From contig CAZWTU010000002.1 of the NCBI GenBank assembly GCA_964637035.1, positions 69,638 through 133,637 of the forward strand: 64,000 bases of DNA. The letters run 5' to 3'. This DNA comes from CAZMMV01 sp964637035. Lineage in GTDB: Bacteria; Bacillota; Clostridia; Tissierellales; Tissierellaceae. A program made the translations under genes and the position numbers. The first letter of the stretch is position 1. The number at the start of each line of letters is the position of its first letter. The notes under the pieces are model-generated. The model was not told where the DNA came from. It did not search any database and saw nothing but the letters and a program-made list of their open reading frames with translations. Of the stretch, positions 18,094-26,739 are shown one piece after another.

Positions 18094-19014
18094 TTGTATA
18101 TAGTTGCTGAATATTTATATATTGAGAACCTAATTATAAATTTTATAATATTACAAATAACCAAATCAATAACTAAAACAAAAATATCTAATAAACGCAT
18201 GATTATAGGATCTATGGTACTGGCTCTTTATCCCTTTGTAATGTTTTTTCCAGCATTAGATTTTTTAACGAATTTCTTTATAAAGATTATTATATCTGTA
18301 ATAGCAATCAAACTAGTATTCAATGCAAAATCTACAAAATTATATATCAAACAATTATCTGGCTTTTATGTGGTATCTTTTATTTTTGCAGGTGCAAGCC
18401 TTGGAATATATTTTTTTACCATGGATTACAATAAGTATTTTTTTAGTCATACGGGTGGTTTAAAGATATTTCCAGTTAAATATTTAATAATGGGAATTAT
18501 ATTGGGGGGGATTATGTTAAAAAACATTATTCATTATTATCAAATGAAAGTATTAAGAGAAAGGGAATTGCTAGATATAATCATACATTTTCAAGATCAA
18601 GATATTTCTATAACTAGCTTGCTTGATACTGGAAATTCATTGGTGGAGCCTTTGTCTAGATTGCCAGTTTTTGTAGTAGAGTATAAGATTATACAAAACA
18701 TGCTACCAGATTGTTTGAAAAAGGTATTTGAAAGCAATATGGAAAATGACTATATTGCCTTAGAAAAAGTTATGAATGAGTTAAAAGATATAATGAATAT
18801 TAATTTAATACCATTTAAATCCCTAGGAATGAAAAATGGATTTATAATTGGATTTAAGCCAGACAGTATAACTATTTACAATGGAATAAAAAAAAATACA
18901 TATGAGAATCTTATAATAGGTATTTATAATGGGAAACTATCTAACGATGAAGGGTATTATGGATTGTTAAATTTAGAAATATTAAATAAGGGGGAATTTC
19001 AAGGTGTTAGTTAA
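18094..19014 (+). CDS. spoIIGA: Sigma-E processing peptidase SpoIIGA
   Basis: 306 residues from a TTG start behind GGGGGAAG. The N-terminal half has about five membrane segments and the C-terminal half carries the aspartic-protease motif D178-T-G-N-S (SLLDTGNSLVEP). SpoIIGA cleaves the pro-peptide of sigma-E in the mother cell after a SpoIIR signal from the forespore. The last 11 bp overlap the sigE start, the standard spoIIG operon arrangement. Confidence 0.93.
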   Translation: MYIVAEYLYIENLIINFIILQITKSITKTKISNKRMIIGSMVLALYPFVMFFPALDFLTNFFIKIIISVIAIKLVFNAKSTKLYIKQLSGFYVVSFIFAGASLGIYFFTMDYNKYFFSHTGGLKIFPVKYLIMGIILGGIMLKNIIHYYQMKVLRERELLDIIIHFQDQDISITSLLDTGNSLVEPLSRLPVFVVEYKIIQNMLPDCLKKVFESNMENDYIALEKVMNELKDIMNINLIPFKSLGMKNGFIIGFKPDSITIYNGIKKNTYENLIIGIYNGKLSNDEGYYGLLNLEILNKGEFQGVS

Positions 19015-19720
19015 GATTAAAGTAAGACTTAAAATTTTGTTATATAAATTTCTTAGAAAAATAGGATTGGTTGAGGGGATTTATTATATTGGCAGTGGGG
19101 AAATTTTACCACCACCATTGAATACTGAGGAAGAACTATATTATTTATCTTTGTTAAAAACAGAGGAAAGTGTGAAGACTGTATTAATAGAAAGAAACTT
19201 AAGATTAGTAGTGTATATAGCAAGGAAATTTGATAATACTAAAATAGCCATAGAGGATCTTATTTCCATAGGGACTATAGGTCTTATAAAGGCAGTAAAC
19301 ACCTTTGATCCTGATAAAAAGATAAAACTGGCTACATATGCATCAAAATGTATTGAAAATGAAATTTTGATGTACTTAAGGCGGACTAGTAAAATTAAAT
19401 CTGAAATATCTTTAGATGAGCCACTAAATGTAGATTGGGATGGTAATGAATTATTATTATCAGATATCTTAGGTACTGATGGTGATACCATTTTTAAAGA
19501 TATTGAAGCACAAGTAGACAGGGATTTACTACAACAGGTTATAGAAAAGCTGAATGGTAGAGAAAAGACCATAGTTGAACTAAGATTTGGCTTAATTGAT
19601 GGAGATGAAAAGACTCAAAAGGAAGTGGCAGATCTATTAGGAATATCACAATCTTATATTTCTAGGTTAGAAAAAAGAATAATAAAAAGACTTAAAAAAG
19701 AGATGGTCAAATTAATATGA
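19004..19720 (+). CDS. sigE: RNA polymerase sporulation sigma factor, pro-sigma-E
   Basis: 238 residues from a GTG start that overlaps the spoIIGA end. The first ~28 residues form the basic, hydrophobic pro-sequence (KIKVRLKILLYKFLRKIGL) that keeps the factor inactive at the membrane. Region 2 (IERNLRLVVYIARKFDNT, DLISIGTIGLIKAVNTF, LATYASKCIENEILMYLR) and region 4 (TQKEVADLLGISQSYISRLEKRIIKRLK) are complete. It directs early mother-cell transcription. It is co-transcribed with its processing protease. Confidence 0.96.
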   Translation: MLVKIKVRLKILLYKFLRKIGLVEGIYYIGSGEILPPPLNTEEELYYLSLLKTEESVKTVLIERNLRLVVYIARKFDNTKIAIEDLISIGTIGLIKAVNTFDPDKKIKLATYASKCIENEILMYLRRTSKIKSEISLDEPLNVDWDGNELLLSDILGTDGDTIFKDIEAQVDRDLLQQVIEKLNGREKTIVELRFGLIDGDEKTQKEVADLLGISQSYISRLEKRIIKRLKKEMVKLI

Positions 19721-19746
19721 ATTTATAGAAATCTATTTTTTATATT

Positions 19747-19774
19747 GAATAAAATAATCATTAAAGGTAATAAT
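19747..19774 (+). promoter_or_regulatory. Candidate sigma-F/sigma-G promoter for sigG
   Basis: GAATA (19747-19751), a 14-bp spacer and GGTAATAAT (19766-19774) fit the forespore pattern of a G(C/T)ATA-like -35 and a GGnnAnAnT -10. In Bacillus sigG is transcribed by sigma-F and then by sigma-G itself. The match is short and the region is AT-rich, so this remains a prediction. Confidence 0.42.
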
Positions 19775-19815
19775 TTTATAAGAAGGGGGTAATACAGCAG
19801 AAAGGATGAAAGCAT

Positions 19816-20589
19816 ATGCAAACATCTAAAGTAGAGATTTGTGGGGTTAATACGGCAAAACTCCCAGTCTTAACAAATGAAGAAATGCAAAGATTATTTG
19901 TAAAAATAAAAGCTGGAGATTTAAAGGCCAGAGAAGAATTTATACAAGGAAATTTAAGATTAGTTTTAAGTATAATACAAAGATTTAATAGAAGAGGGGA
20001 ACCTGTAGACGATTTGTTTCAAATAGGATGCATAGGTCTTATAAAGGCTATTGACAATTTTGATTTAAGTCAAAATGTCAGGTTCTCAACATATGCAGTA
20101 CCTATGATAATAGGAGAAATTAGAAGATATTTAAGAGATAACAATTCAATTAGAGTTTCAAGATCCCTTAGGGATATTGCTTATAAAGCTTTACATGCTA
20201 GGGAACAATTACTATTCAGACATTCTAAAGAGCCTACTGTTTATGAAATAGCAGAAGAACTGAATATACCTAAAGAGGATATTGTATTTGCATTAGAGGC
20301 TATTCAAGAACCCATATCTTTATTTGAGCCAATTTTTTATGATAGTGGAGATGCAGTTTTTGTAATGGATCAGGTGAAGGATGATAAAGCTGAAGATGAA
20401 ATTTGGTTACGAGAATTAGCATTAAAAGAAGCTTTAGAAAAATTGAATAATAGGGAAAAACAGATTTTGAAATTAAGATTTTTTCAAGGGAAAACCCAAA
20501 TGGAGGTGGCTGATGAAATAGGAATTTCCCAAGCACAAGTATCTAGGCTTGAGAAAAATGCATTGAAGCAAATGAGAAAACATGTATAA
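19816..20589 (+). CDS. sigG: RNA polymerase sporulation sigma factor sigma-G
   Basis: 257 residues with no pro-sequence. The N terminus KVEICGVNTAKLPVLTNEEM is typical of SigG. Regions 2 (GNLRLVLSIIQRFNRRGEPVDDLFQIGCIGLIKAIDNFD), 3 (IRVSRSLRDIAYKALHAREQL) and 4 (KTQMEVADEIGISQAQVSRLEKNALKQMRKHV) are all present. Sigma-G drives late forespore genes. It follows sigE at 95 bp, as in Bacillus and clostridia, and ends in a hairpin terminator. Confidence 0.96.
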   Translation: MQTSKVEICGVNTAKLPVLTNEEMQRLFVKIKAGDLKAREEFIQGNLRLVLSIIQRFNRRGEPVDDLFQIGCIGLIKAIDNFDLSQNVRFSTYAVPMIIGEIRRYLRDNNSIRVSRSLRDIAYKALHAREQLLFRHSKEPTVYEIAEELNIPKEDIVFALEAIQEPISLFEPIFYDSGDAVFVMDQVKDDKAEDEIWLRELALKEALEKLNNREKQILKLRFFQGKTQMEVADEIGISQAQVSRLEKNALKQMRKHV

Positions 20590-20595
20590 ATAATA

Positions 20596-20662
20596 AAATT
20601 TAAACTAAGACTTGAAAAGTAGATTTAGGAACATAAATACTTTATCAAGTCTTAAATTTTTT
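20596..20662 (+). terminator. Terminator after sigG
   Basis: A 15-bp stem with a single bulged A (AAGACTTGAAAAGTA at 20607-20621 with TACTTT-A-TCAAGTCTT at 20638-20653) encloses a 16-nt loop and is followed by AAATTTTTT. The long stem and T run support termination. Confidence 0.75.
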
Positions 20663-20743
20663 ATCTTATAAAATTACAGTCATATTTATCCATAGTTTTA
20701 CTATATATATAGTATTGGGAGATTTATAGAAAGAGGTGGACCT

Positions 20744-20989
20744 ATGTTAAAGCTATCGGAAATAAGAGAAAAAGAGATAATAAATATAAATAATGGTGAA
20801 AGAATGGGCTATGTTTATGATTTTGAATTAGATTTGGAAAAAGGTACAATTATAGGCATAGTTATAGCAGGTACCAGTAAAGTATTTAGTTTATTTGGTA
20901 AAGGTGAAGACACAATCATAGACTGGCATAGTATAACCAAAATAGGTAGAGATGCTATACTTGTAGACTATTATAAAGATAATATCTAA
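20744..20989 (+). CDS. YlmC/YmxH family sporulation protein (PRC-barrel)
   Basis: 81 residues, one PRC-barrel-like domain: KLSEIREKEIININNGERMGYVYDFELDLEKGTIIGIVIAG, ending with FGKGEDTIIDWHSITKIGRDAILVD. This is the YlmC/YmxH family, found beside sigG and other sporulation genes in Firmicutes. Its biochemical role is not established. The ATG is preceded by AGAGGTGG. Expression in the forespore is likely by position but not shown. Confidence 0.85.
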   Translation: MLKLSEIREKEIININNGERMGYVYDFELDLEKGTIIGIVIAGTSKVFSLFGKGEDTIIDWHSITKIGRDAILVDYYKDNI

Positions 20990-21051
20990 TTAGACTTTTA
21001 GATACTATTGTAATATAATAATAGTGTATAAAACAAAAGAAGGTGAAAAAA

Positions 21052-21504
21052 ATGAAATGTCCATATTGTTCTTATTTTGACTCAAAGGTAGTAGATTCTA
21101 GACCTACGGAAGAGGGACAAGTTATTAGGCGAAGAAGAGAGTGTATCAAATGTGGTAAAAGGTTTACTACATACGAGAAAATTGAAAAGATACCCCTAAT
21201 GGTAGTTAAAAAGAATGGAAACAGAGAATCTTATGATAGAAACAAGCTGCTTAATGGTATAATAAAAGCCTGTGAAAAACGACCAGTATCCATGAATGAA
21301 ATTGAAAAGCTAGTTGATGATATTGAAGTGTCATTGTCTAACTCCTTGGAGAAAGAAGTAACTTCTGTTGTAATTGGAGAAATGATAATGAATAAATTAA
21401 AGGATATTGATGAAGTTGCATATGTAAGGTTTGCATCTGTATATAGGCAATTCAAAGATTTAAATACCTTTATGGAGGAATTAAAAAAACTTTTAAAGGA
21501 ATAA
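21052..21504 (+). CDS. nrdR: Transcriptional repressor NrdR
   Basis: 150 residues from the ATG at 21052; a GTG nine bases upstream belongs to the AAGGTG ribosome binding site. The zinc ribbon is complete (MKCPYCSYFDSKVVDSR and ECIKCGKRFTTYE), followed by the ATP-cone (PLMVVKKNGNRESYDRNKLLNGIIKACEKRPVS). NrdR senses (d)ATP and represses ribonucleotide reductase genes. No nrd gene lies in the window. A possible TATAAT -10 lies at 21014-21019. Confidence 0.96.
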   Translation: MKCPYCSYFDSKVVDSRPTEEGQVIRRRRECIKCGKRFTTYEKIEKIPLMVVKKNGNRESYDRNKLLNGIIKACEKRPVSMNEIEKLVDDIEVSLSNSLEKEVTSVVIGEMIMNKLKDIDEVAYVRFASVYRQFKDLNTFMEELKKLLKE

Positions 21505-21525
21505 AATAAGCAATAGGAGATCTAG

Positions 21526-22260
21526 ATGAAAGTTATAAAAAAAACTAAAAACAATAAATTATATTACGAAATAAAAGATTTTGGTATGGATGATCATATG
21601 ATCCATTTGTTTACAACAAGAATTGGGTGGGAGCAAGATAGATTGCTTAGTGATATAAGTGAGATATTAAATATTCCCATGGAGAAGGTCTACAGTGTAA
21701 AACAAGTACATGGAATAGATATTAAAACAATAGATAATCAAAATAGGGTGCTGGTTTCTAAGGAACAACATGATGGCTTAGTAACCAATCAAAAGGGTAT
21801 AGCTCTATGCACTTATCATGCAGATTGTGTTCCTCTTTATTTCTATGATAAAAATAAAGAGGTTATAGGTTTAGCCCATGGAGGGTGGAAGGGAACCTTA
21901 AATAATATCAGTAAGTCAATGATTTTGAAAATGAAGAATGATTATGGTTGCCAATTAGAAGATATACTAGTAGCTATTGGGCCATCAATTGGTCAATGTT
22001 GCTATGAAGTCAAAGAAGATGTATCTTTGTTATTTGAAGAAAACTTTTTTAATAGCCAAGTTCTAATTACTAAAAATACCAAGACTTATTTAAATCTATG
22101 GGAAGCTAATAAAATAAATTTATTAGGTCTTGGTATAAAAAAAGATAATATAATCTCAAGTGAGGTTTGTACATCTTGTAATGTAGATACCCTTTTTTCA
22201 TATAGGAAGGAAAATGGAAGCAAAAATAGAATGATAGGGGCTATAACATTAAGAGGGTAA
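21526..22260 (+). CDS. pgeF: Peptidoglycan editing factor PgeF (YlmD, laccase-domain)
   Basis: 244 residues, the usual length for the YlmD/YfiH multicopper-oxidase-fold family (older name polyphenol oxidase). The metal-site residues are visible in VKQVHGIDIKTI, CTYHADCVPLYFYD, HGGWKGTLNNI, GPSIGQCCYEV and CTSCNVDTLFSYR. In E. coli the homologue YfiH/PgeF keeps L-serine out of the L-alanine position of the peptidoglycan stem. Activities on other substrates have also been reported in the family. It follows nrdR by 21 bp. Confidence 0.88.
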   Translation: MKVIKKTKNNKLYYEIKDFGMDDHMIHLFTTRIGWEQDRLLSDISEILNIPMEKVYSVKQVHGIDIKTIDNQNRVLVSKEQHDGLVTNQKGIALCTYHADCVPLYFYDKNKEVIGLAHGGWKGTLNNISKSMILKMKNDYGCQLEDILVAIGPSIGQCCYEVKEDVSLLFEENFFNSQVLITKNTKTYLNLWEANKINLLGLGIKKDNIISSEVCTSCNVDTLFSYRKENGSKNRMIGAITLRG

Positions 22261-22267
22261 ACAAAGG

Positions 22268-23689
22268 ATGATAGAATTGGGAAAAATTGATTATAACAAA
22301 ATAACCATGCAAAATATTTTGCAGTATGGAGATGTAGGAGTTCATGTTATAGATAATAGTGGAAAGACTATAATTTATAATGAAGTTATGGCCAAGCTAG
22401 AAGGATTGCAAACAAGTCAGGTGATAGAAAAAGATATTTTTGAGATATTCCCTAGTCTAAATCAGGAAACTTCTACATTAATAAGGGTTCTTAATACTGG
22501 GAAACCTATCTTTAATAGGACCCAAACTTATTTGAACTTTAAGGGGCAAAGAATCACAACTATCAATTCAACCATACCTCTTTATAATAATAAAGAAATA
22601 GTAGGAGCTTTGGAAATTGCTAATAATATTACTCATATTAGAAATTTATCTGATCAGCTAATAGATTTGCAAGATAAATTGAAAATTTCTAATTCTACTG
22701 ATAAAAACAAAAGAAATAAAATAAAGAGATATAGTTTTAGTGATATTATAGGCAAAGATAGAGAAATGACTATAGCTAAAAAGATTGGAAAAAAAGCCAG
22801 CAATTCAAATTCTTCAGTTTTAATATATGGAGAGACTGGAACTGGCAAAGAATTATTTGCTCAAAGCATACATTATGATGGAATTCGAGCCAGTAAACCT
22901 TTTATTGCCCAAAATTGTGCTGCAATTCCAGAATCCCTTTTAGAAGGAATATTATTCGGTACTGAAAAGGGTGGATTCACAGGGGCAGTTGAAAGAGAAG
23001 GTATCTTTGAACAGGCCAATGGTGGTACTTTAATGCTTGATGAGATTAATTCTATGTCATTATTTTTACAGGCTAAATTACTTAGGGTATTGCAGGAAAA
23101 TTATATTAGGCGAGTAGGTGGGAAAAAAGATATACCTATAGATGTTAGGATAATAGCAACAACAAATGAGAATCCTTTAGAAAGCGTAAAAATGAATAGA
23201 TTGAGGAAAGATCTATTTTATAGATTGAACGTAATATATATCCATATACCTACTTTAAGAGAAAGAAAAGGAGATGTTTCTGTTTTAATTAGGTATTTTA
23301 TAAATAAATATAATAGTATCTTAGGTAAAAATATAGAGGGCGTTTCTCATGATGTTCTAAAATTATTTATGGAATACAATTGGCCTGGAAATGTTAGGGA
23401 ACTGTCCAATGTAATTGAAGGAGCTATGAATATAATTTCTAATGATGAAAAGACATTAGAGAAAGATGATTTTATTTCTTCCATGTATTTAATAGAAGAT
23501 AAAACTTTGAAAAAGACATCTATATTTCATGAGCCAAACAAATCCCTACCTGAAATACTTAGTGAAATAGAAAGGCAACTAATAGGTGAAGCTCTAAGTA
23601 TGCATGAAAACAATATATCTAGAACAGCTATAGAATTGGGAATAAAAAGACAAACATTACAACATAAATTAAAGAAATATGAAGATTAA
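22268..23689 (+). CDS. Sigma-54-dependent transcriptional activator (PAS, AAA+, Fis-type HTH)
   Basis: 473 residues. A PAS sensor domain spans about residues 15-125. The AAA+ domain runs about 157-385, with Walker A GETGTGKE (188-195), Walker B LMLDEI (255-260), the arginine-finger region LRKDLFYRLNV and NWPGNVREL. A Fis-type helix-turn-helix ends the protein (NISRTAIELGIKRQTLQHKLKKY). The sigma-54 contact loop is GGFTGA (235-240) instead of the usual GAFTGA. The layout resembles RocR-type amino-acid-catabolism activators. It sits directly before the ornithine operon, whose promoter is of the -24/-12 type, so it is probably that operon's activator. Its effector is unknown. Confidence 0.92.
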   Translation: MIELGKIDYNKITMQNILQYGDVGVHVIDNSGKTIIYNEVMAKLEGLQTSQVIEKDIFEIFPSLNQETSTLIRVLNTGKPIFNRTQTYLNFKGQRITTINSTIPLYNNKEIVGALEIANNITHIRNLSDQLIDLQDKLKISNSTDKNKRNKIKRYSFSDIIGKDREMTIAKKIGKKASNSNSSVLIYGETGTGKELFAQSIHYDGIRASKPFIAQNCAAIPESLLEGILFGTEKGGFTGAVEREGIFEQANGGTLMLDEINSMSLFLQAKLLRVLQENYIRRVGGKKDIPIDVRIIATTNENPLESVKMNRLRKDLFYRLNVIYIHIPTLRERKGDVSVLIRYFINKYNSILGKNIEGVSHDVLKLFMEYNWPGNVRELSNVIEGAMNIISNDEKTLEKDDFISSMYLIEDKTLKKTSIFHEPNKSLPEILSEIERQLIGEALSMHENNISRTAIELGIKRQTLQHKLKKYED

Positions 23690-23736
23690 CGCAATAATAT
23701 TGGCATGTGGTGCAAATATTATTGCGTTGTTTTGTT
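23688..23736 (+). terminator. Hairpin after the activator gene (terminator or upstream activator site)
   Basis: A near-perfect 14-bp inverted repeat (AACGCAATAATATT at 23688-23701, matching arm at 23714-23728) starts inside the stop codon of the activator gene and is followed by GTTTTGTT. It can end transcription. Because it lies about 150 bp upstream of a sigma-54 promoter, it is also at the distance where an enhancer-binding protein would bind. The sequence alone cannot decide between the two. Confidence 0.6.
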
Positions 23737-23861
23737 ATATGAGATGGAAATACAAGTTTATAATAGTGCATTGTATATAAATTCATAGTATTAAAAGAAT
23801 ATCTAATCAATATAAGGAGAAAATACAGTAATATAATGAAAAACTGCTATAGATTGGACCT

Positions 23862-23877
23862 TGGCAAGGTTATTGCA
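23862..23877 (+). promoter_or_regulatory. Sigma-54 (-24/-12) promoter of the ornithine operon
   Basis: TGGCAAGGTTATTGCA matches the sigma-54 consensus TGGCAC-N5-TTGCA closely, with GG and GC exactly 10 nt apart. The predicted transcription start is near 23888, about 35 bp before the ord start codon. The preceding gene encodes a sigma-54 activator. Confidence 0.85.
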
Positions 23878-23922
23878 TATATAACAAATATATAGCGATT
23901 AAAAATTTATGGAGGTGCTGTA

Positions 23923-24972
23923 ATGAGAAAAGAAAATGTAGGGGTAATAGTATGGGGCTTAGGGTCAATGGGAAAAGGTGTAGTTGAAATGCTTTTAAAC
24001 AAGAAAGGCGTTGATATTACCGGAGCAGTAGTGAGAGGAAACAAAATTGGTAAAAGCATGTATGATTTTTTAGATGTTAAAAGGGGCCATAGAGAAGATT
24101 TATTAACAGGTTCCTATGAAGATGTAATAAAAGAAGGTTCAGCTGATATTGCAGTTATTGCAACAGATTCTTTTACTAAGGATAATTTTGATAAAATAAA
24201 ATATTGCTTAGAAAGAAAAATTAATGTAATATCAACTGCTGAAGAAATGGCATATCCCCAAGCACAAGAACCAGAATTGGCAAAAGAATTAGATAGAATA
24301 GCTAAAGAAAATGGAGTTACAGTATTAGGTACAGGTATCAATCCAGGTCTTATTATGGACTTGCTAGTTATTACGCTTACTGGCGCTTGTACAGATGTTG
24401 AGAGTATAAAGGCTGAAAGAATAAATAACTTATCACCTTTTGGCCCTGCAGTAATGAGTGGGCAAGGTGTTGGTATTACTGTAGATGAATTTAACAAAAG
24501 GGTTGCAGAAGATAATCTTGCAGGTCACGTTGGTTTTCCAGAATCCATTAGGATGATATCAGATGCATTAGGCTGGGAATTAAGTGATGATGTTAAATTA
24601 ACTAGGGCCCCAATAGTTTCATCAGTATACAGAAAAGCGCCATATGCTGAAGTACAAGCTGGAGACGTTGCGGGATGTAATATGCAAGGGTTTGGATATG
24701 TGAACGGTGAGCAAAAAATTGAAATGTTTCATCCACAACAGGTAGAACCACAATTAGAAGGTGGAGAAACCGGAGATTATATAACTATTAAGGGAACCCC
24801 TAATGTAAATATGTCAATAACACCAGAAATACCTGGAGGAATAGGAACAATTGCTATGACAGTTAATATGATACCAAATGTAATAAATTCAAGACCAGGA
24901 CTTAAAACCATGATAGACTTACCAGTACCAAGGGCTATAATGGGAGACATGAGAGACCGCATTGAGGAGTAA
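23923..24972 (+). CDS. ord: 2,4-diaminopentanoate dehydrogenase
   Basis: 349 residues. Ord oxidatively deaminates (2R,4S)-2,4-diaminopentanoate to 2-amino-4-oxopentanoate with NAD(P)+, the third step of anaerobic ornithine oxidation. The N-terminal dinucleotide fold has IVWGLGSMGKGVVEML (about residues 9-24), as in dihydrodipicolinate-reductase-like enzymes. Later segments include GTGINPGLIMDLL and LSPFGPAVMSGQGVGIT. The start is an ATG behind GGAGGTG. It is the first gene of the operon. Confidence 0.94.
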   Translation: MRKENVGVIVWGLGSMGKGVVEMLLNKKGVDITGAVVRGNKIGKSMYDFLDVKRGHREDLLTGSYEDVIKEGSADIAVIATDSFTKDNFDKIKYCLERKINVISTAEEMAYPQAQEPELAKELDRIAKENGVTVLGTGINPGLIMDLLVITLTGACTDVESIKAERINNLSPFGPAVMSGQGVGITVDEFNKRVAEDNLAGHVGFPESIRMISDALGWELSDDVKLTRAPIVSSVYRKAPYAEVQAGDVAGCNMQGFGYVNGEQKIEMFHPQQVEPQLEGGETGDYITIKGTPNVNMSITPEIPGGIGTIAMTVNMIPNVINSRPGLKTMIDLPVPRAIMGDMRDRIEE

Positions 24973-24997
24973 ATAGAAGAAAATGGAGGGATAATAT

Positions 24998-25303
24998 ATG
25001 GAAGCTAAACAAGGAGATTGGGTTAGGATTTATAACGTTGTATTAGAAGTAGGGGAAAGGGCTTCAAATATACCAGAGGACACACAAAATGTGCCATTAG
25101 AGATGTGGGATAAGGGATTTTTAATAGACGATGAAGCTAAGATTGGGGATAAGGTAAAAGTAGAAACTTATATAGGAAGACAAGTAGAAGGAACATTAGT
25201 AGAAATTAATCCATTTTGGGACCATGATTTTGGTAAGGCAGTTCCAGAATTATTATATATTGGACGTCAAGCTAGAGAAATATTATCAAAGGATGGTGAA
25301 TAA
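24998..25303 (+). CDS. ortA: 2-amino-4-oxopentanoate thiolase, subunit OrtA
   Basis: 101 residues. OrtA is the small subunit of the CoA-dependent thiolase that cleaves 2-amino-4-oxopentanoate to D-alanine and acetyl-CoA. The protein reads as one compact beta-rich domain (GDWVRIYNVVLEVGERA, GDKVKVETYIGRQVEGTLVEINPFWDHDFG). Its identity is strongly supported by position between ord and ortB, 2 bp before the latter. Confidence 0.92.
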   Translation: MEAKQGDWVRIYNVVLEVGERASNIPEDTQNVPLEMWDKGFLIDDEAKIGDKVKVETYIGRQVEGTLVEINPFWDHDFGKAVPELLYIGRQAREILSKDGE

Positions 25304-25305
25304 TA

Positions 25306-26724
25306 ATGGGTAAAGATATGAGTTATGATGCGGTAATGGAACGCAGACCTGAGACTATGAAAAAGGCAATAGCTATAGATTATGATAAATTTGAATCTGG
25401 AAACATTAAATTTGACTATGAAAGAATGATGAGAGAAACAGGATATAGTTTACAAGGAATAATAGACATACAAAATAGTACAGGAGTAGGTAATACTCCG
25501 CTATTAGAACTTAAAAACTTAACAAAACTTGCAAGAAAATTTGCACCAGAAGGAAAGGGAGCTAGAATCTTTGTAAAGGATGAAGCCAGTAATCCTTCAG
25601 GTAGTTTTAAAGCAAGAAGGGCAGCTACAGCATGTTATCACGCAAAGAAACTAGGGTATAAAGGCGTTATAGCAGCTACTTCTGGTAACTATGGTGCAGC
25701 AGTAGCATCACAAGCAGCGATGCAGGGGTTAAAATGTATTATTGTTCAAGAATGTTATGATTCAAAGGGCAAAGGCCAGCCAGAAATAATAGAAAAGGCA
25801 AGAAAATGTGAAGCTTATGGAGCAGAAGTTGTACAACTTACTGTTGGACCAGAGTTGTTCTATACCTTCCTTGTTATGCTAGAAGAAACAGGATACTTCA
25901 ATGCTTCTCTATATACACCTTTTGGTATAGCAGGAGTTGAAACTTTAGGATACGAACTTTCAATGGAATTCAGAGAAAGAGAGGGTAAGGATCCAGAGGC
26001 AGTAGTAGTGACAAATGCAGGTGGGGGGAACTTAACAGGTACGGCAAGGGGATTAATAAAAGCCGGTGCTTTGGATACTAAAATCATAGGGGCAAGCGTT
26101 AGTTTAGCAGGTCTTCATATGGCATCAGATGAACAATTTAACAAGAAATCATTTACCACTGGTCATACTGGTTTTGGTATACCATTTACAACTTGGCCAG
26201 ATAGGTCAGATGTACCTAGATCAGCAGCTAGACCCCTTAGATATATTGATAGATATGTAACTATGAACCAGGGTTCAGTTTTTTATATGACAGAATTACT
26301 GGCACAAATTGAAGGATTAGAAAGAGGACCAGCTGGTAATACATCACTGGTAGCAGCCTTTAAAATAGCACAAGACATGGATGAAGATGAAATAATAGTA
26401 GTGCAAGAAACAGAATACACAGGAGCAGGCAAACACATCAATCCTCAATTAACTTTTGCACGAGAAAATGGTATAGAAATAATAATTGGAGACCCGATGG
26501 AGGAAGTTCCTGGTAAAAATATTATATTACCAAAGGACCCATCTTTTGTTGATGTAGTGGAAATAGACTTAAATAGGACAAGAAATTCTTATATTAGAAA
26601 TGCAGTAAACCATGTTAGTGCAACAAATGCTACGAAAGAAGATATTGAATTTTTAGTAGAAGAGACTAAATCTGATGTTGAGTTTGTAAAAGCAAGCTTA
26701 GATGAATTAGGTATAGACTATTAA
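25306..26724 (+). CDS. ortB: 2-amino-4-oxopentanoate thiolase, PLP subunit OrtB
   Basis: 472 residues of fold-type II PLP enzyme, related to threonine synthase. The Schiff-base lysine is K102 in NPSGSFKARRA; a glycine-rich phosphate loop appears in the domain starting VVVTNAGGGNLTGTA. With OrtA it performs the CoA-dependent thiolysis that yields acetyl-CoA and D-alanine. Both the start (2 bp after ortA) and the following gene (15 bp) show tight operon packing. Confidence 0.94.
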   Translation: MGKDMSYDAVMERRPETMKKAIAIDYDKFESGNIKFDYERMMRETGYSLQGIIDIQNSTGVGNTPLLELKNLTKLARKFAPEGKGARIFVKDEASNPSGSFKARRAATACYHAKKLGYKGVIAATSGNYGAAVASQAAMQGLKCIIVQECYDSKGKGQPEIIEKARKCEAYGAEVVQLTVGPELFYTFLVMLEETGYFNASLYTPFGIAGVETLGYELSMEFREREGKDPEAVVVTNAGGGNLTGTARGLIKAGALDTKIIGASVSLAGLHMASDEQFNKKSFTTGHTGFGIPFTTWPDRSDVPRSAARPLRYIDRYVTMNQGSVFYMTELLAQIEGLERGPAGNTSLVAAFKIAQDMDEDEIIVVQETEYTGAGKHINPQLTFARENGIEIIIGDPMEEVPGKNIILPKDPSFVDVVEIDLNRTRNSYIRNAVNHVSATNATKEDIEFLVEETKSDVEFVKASLDELGIDY

Positions 26725-26739
26725 TTAGGAGGGAAAAAA

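Noticed and set aside
23699..23714. TTGGCATG-TGGTGCAA inside the 23688 hairpin as a second sigma-54 promoter
   Set aside because: GG and GC are only 8 nt apart instead of 10; it is the hairpin loop.
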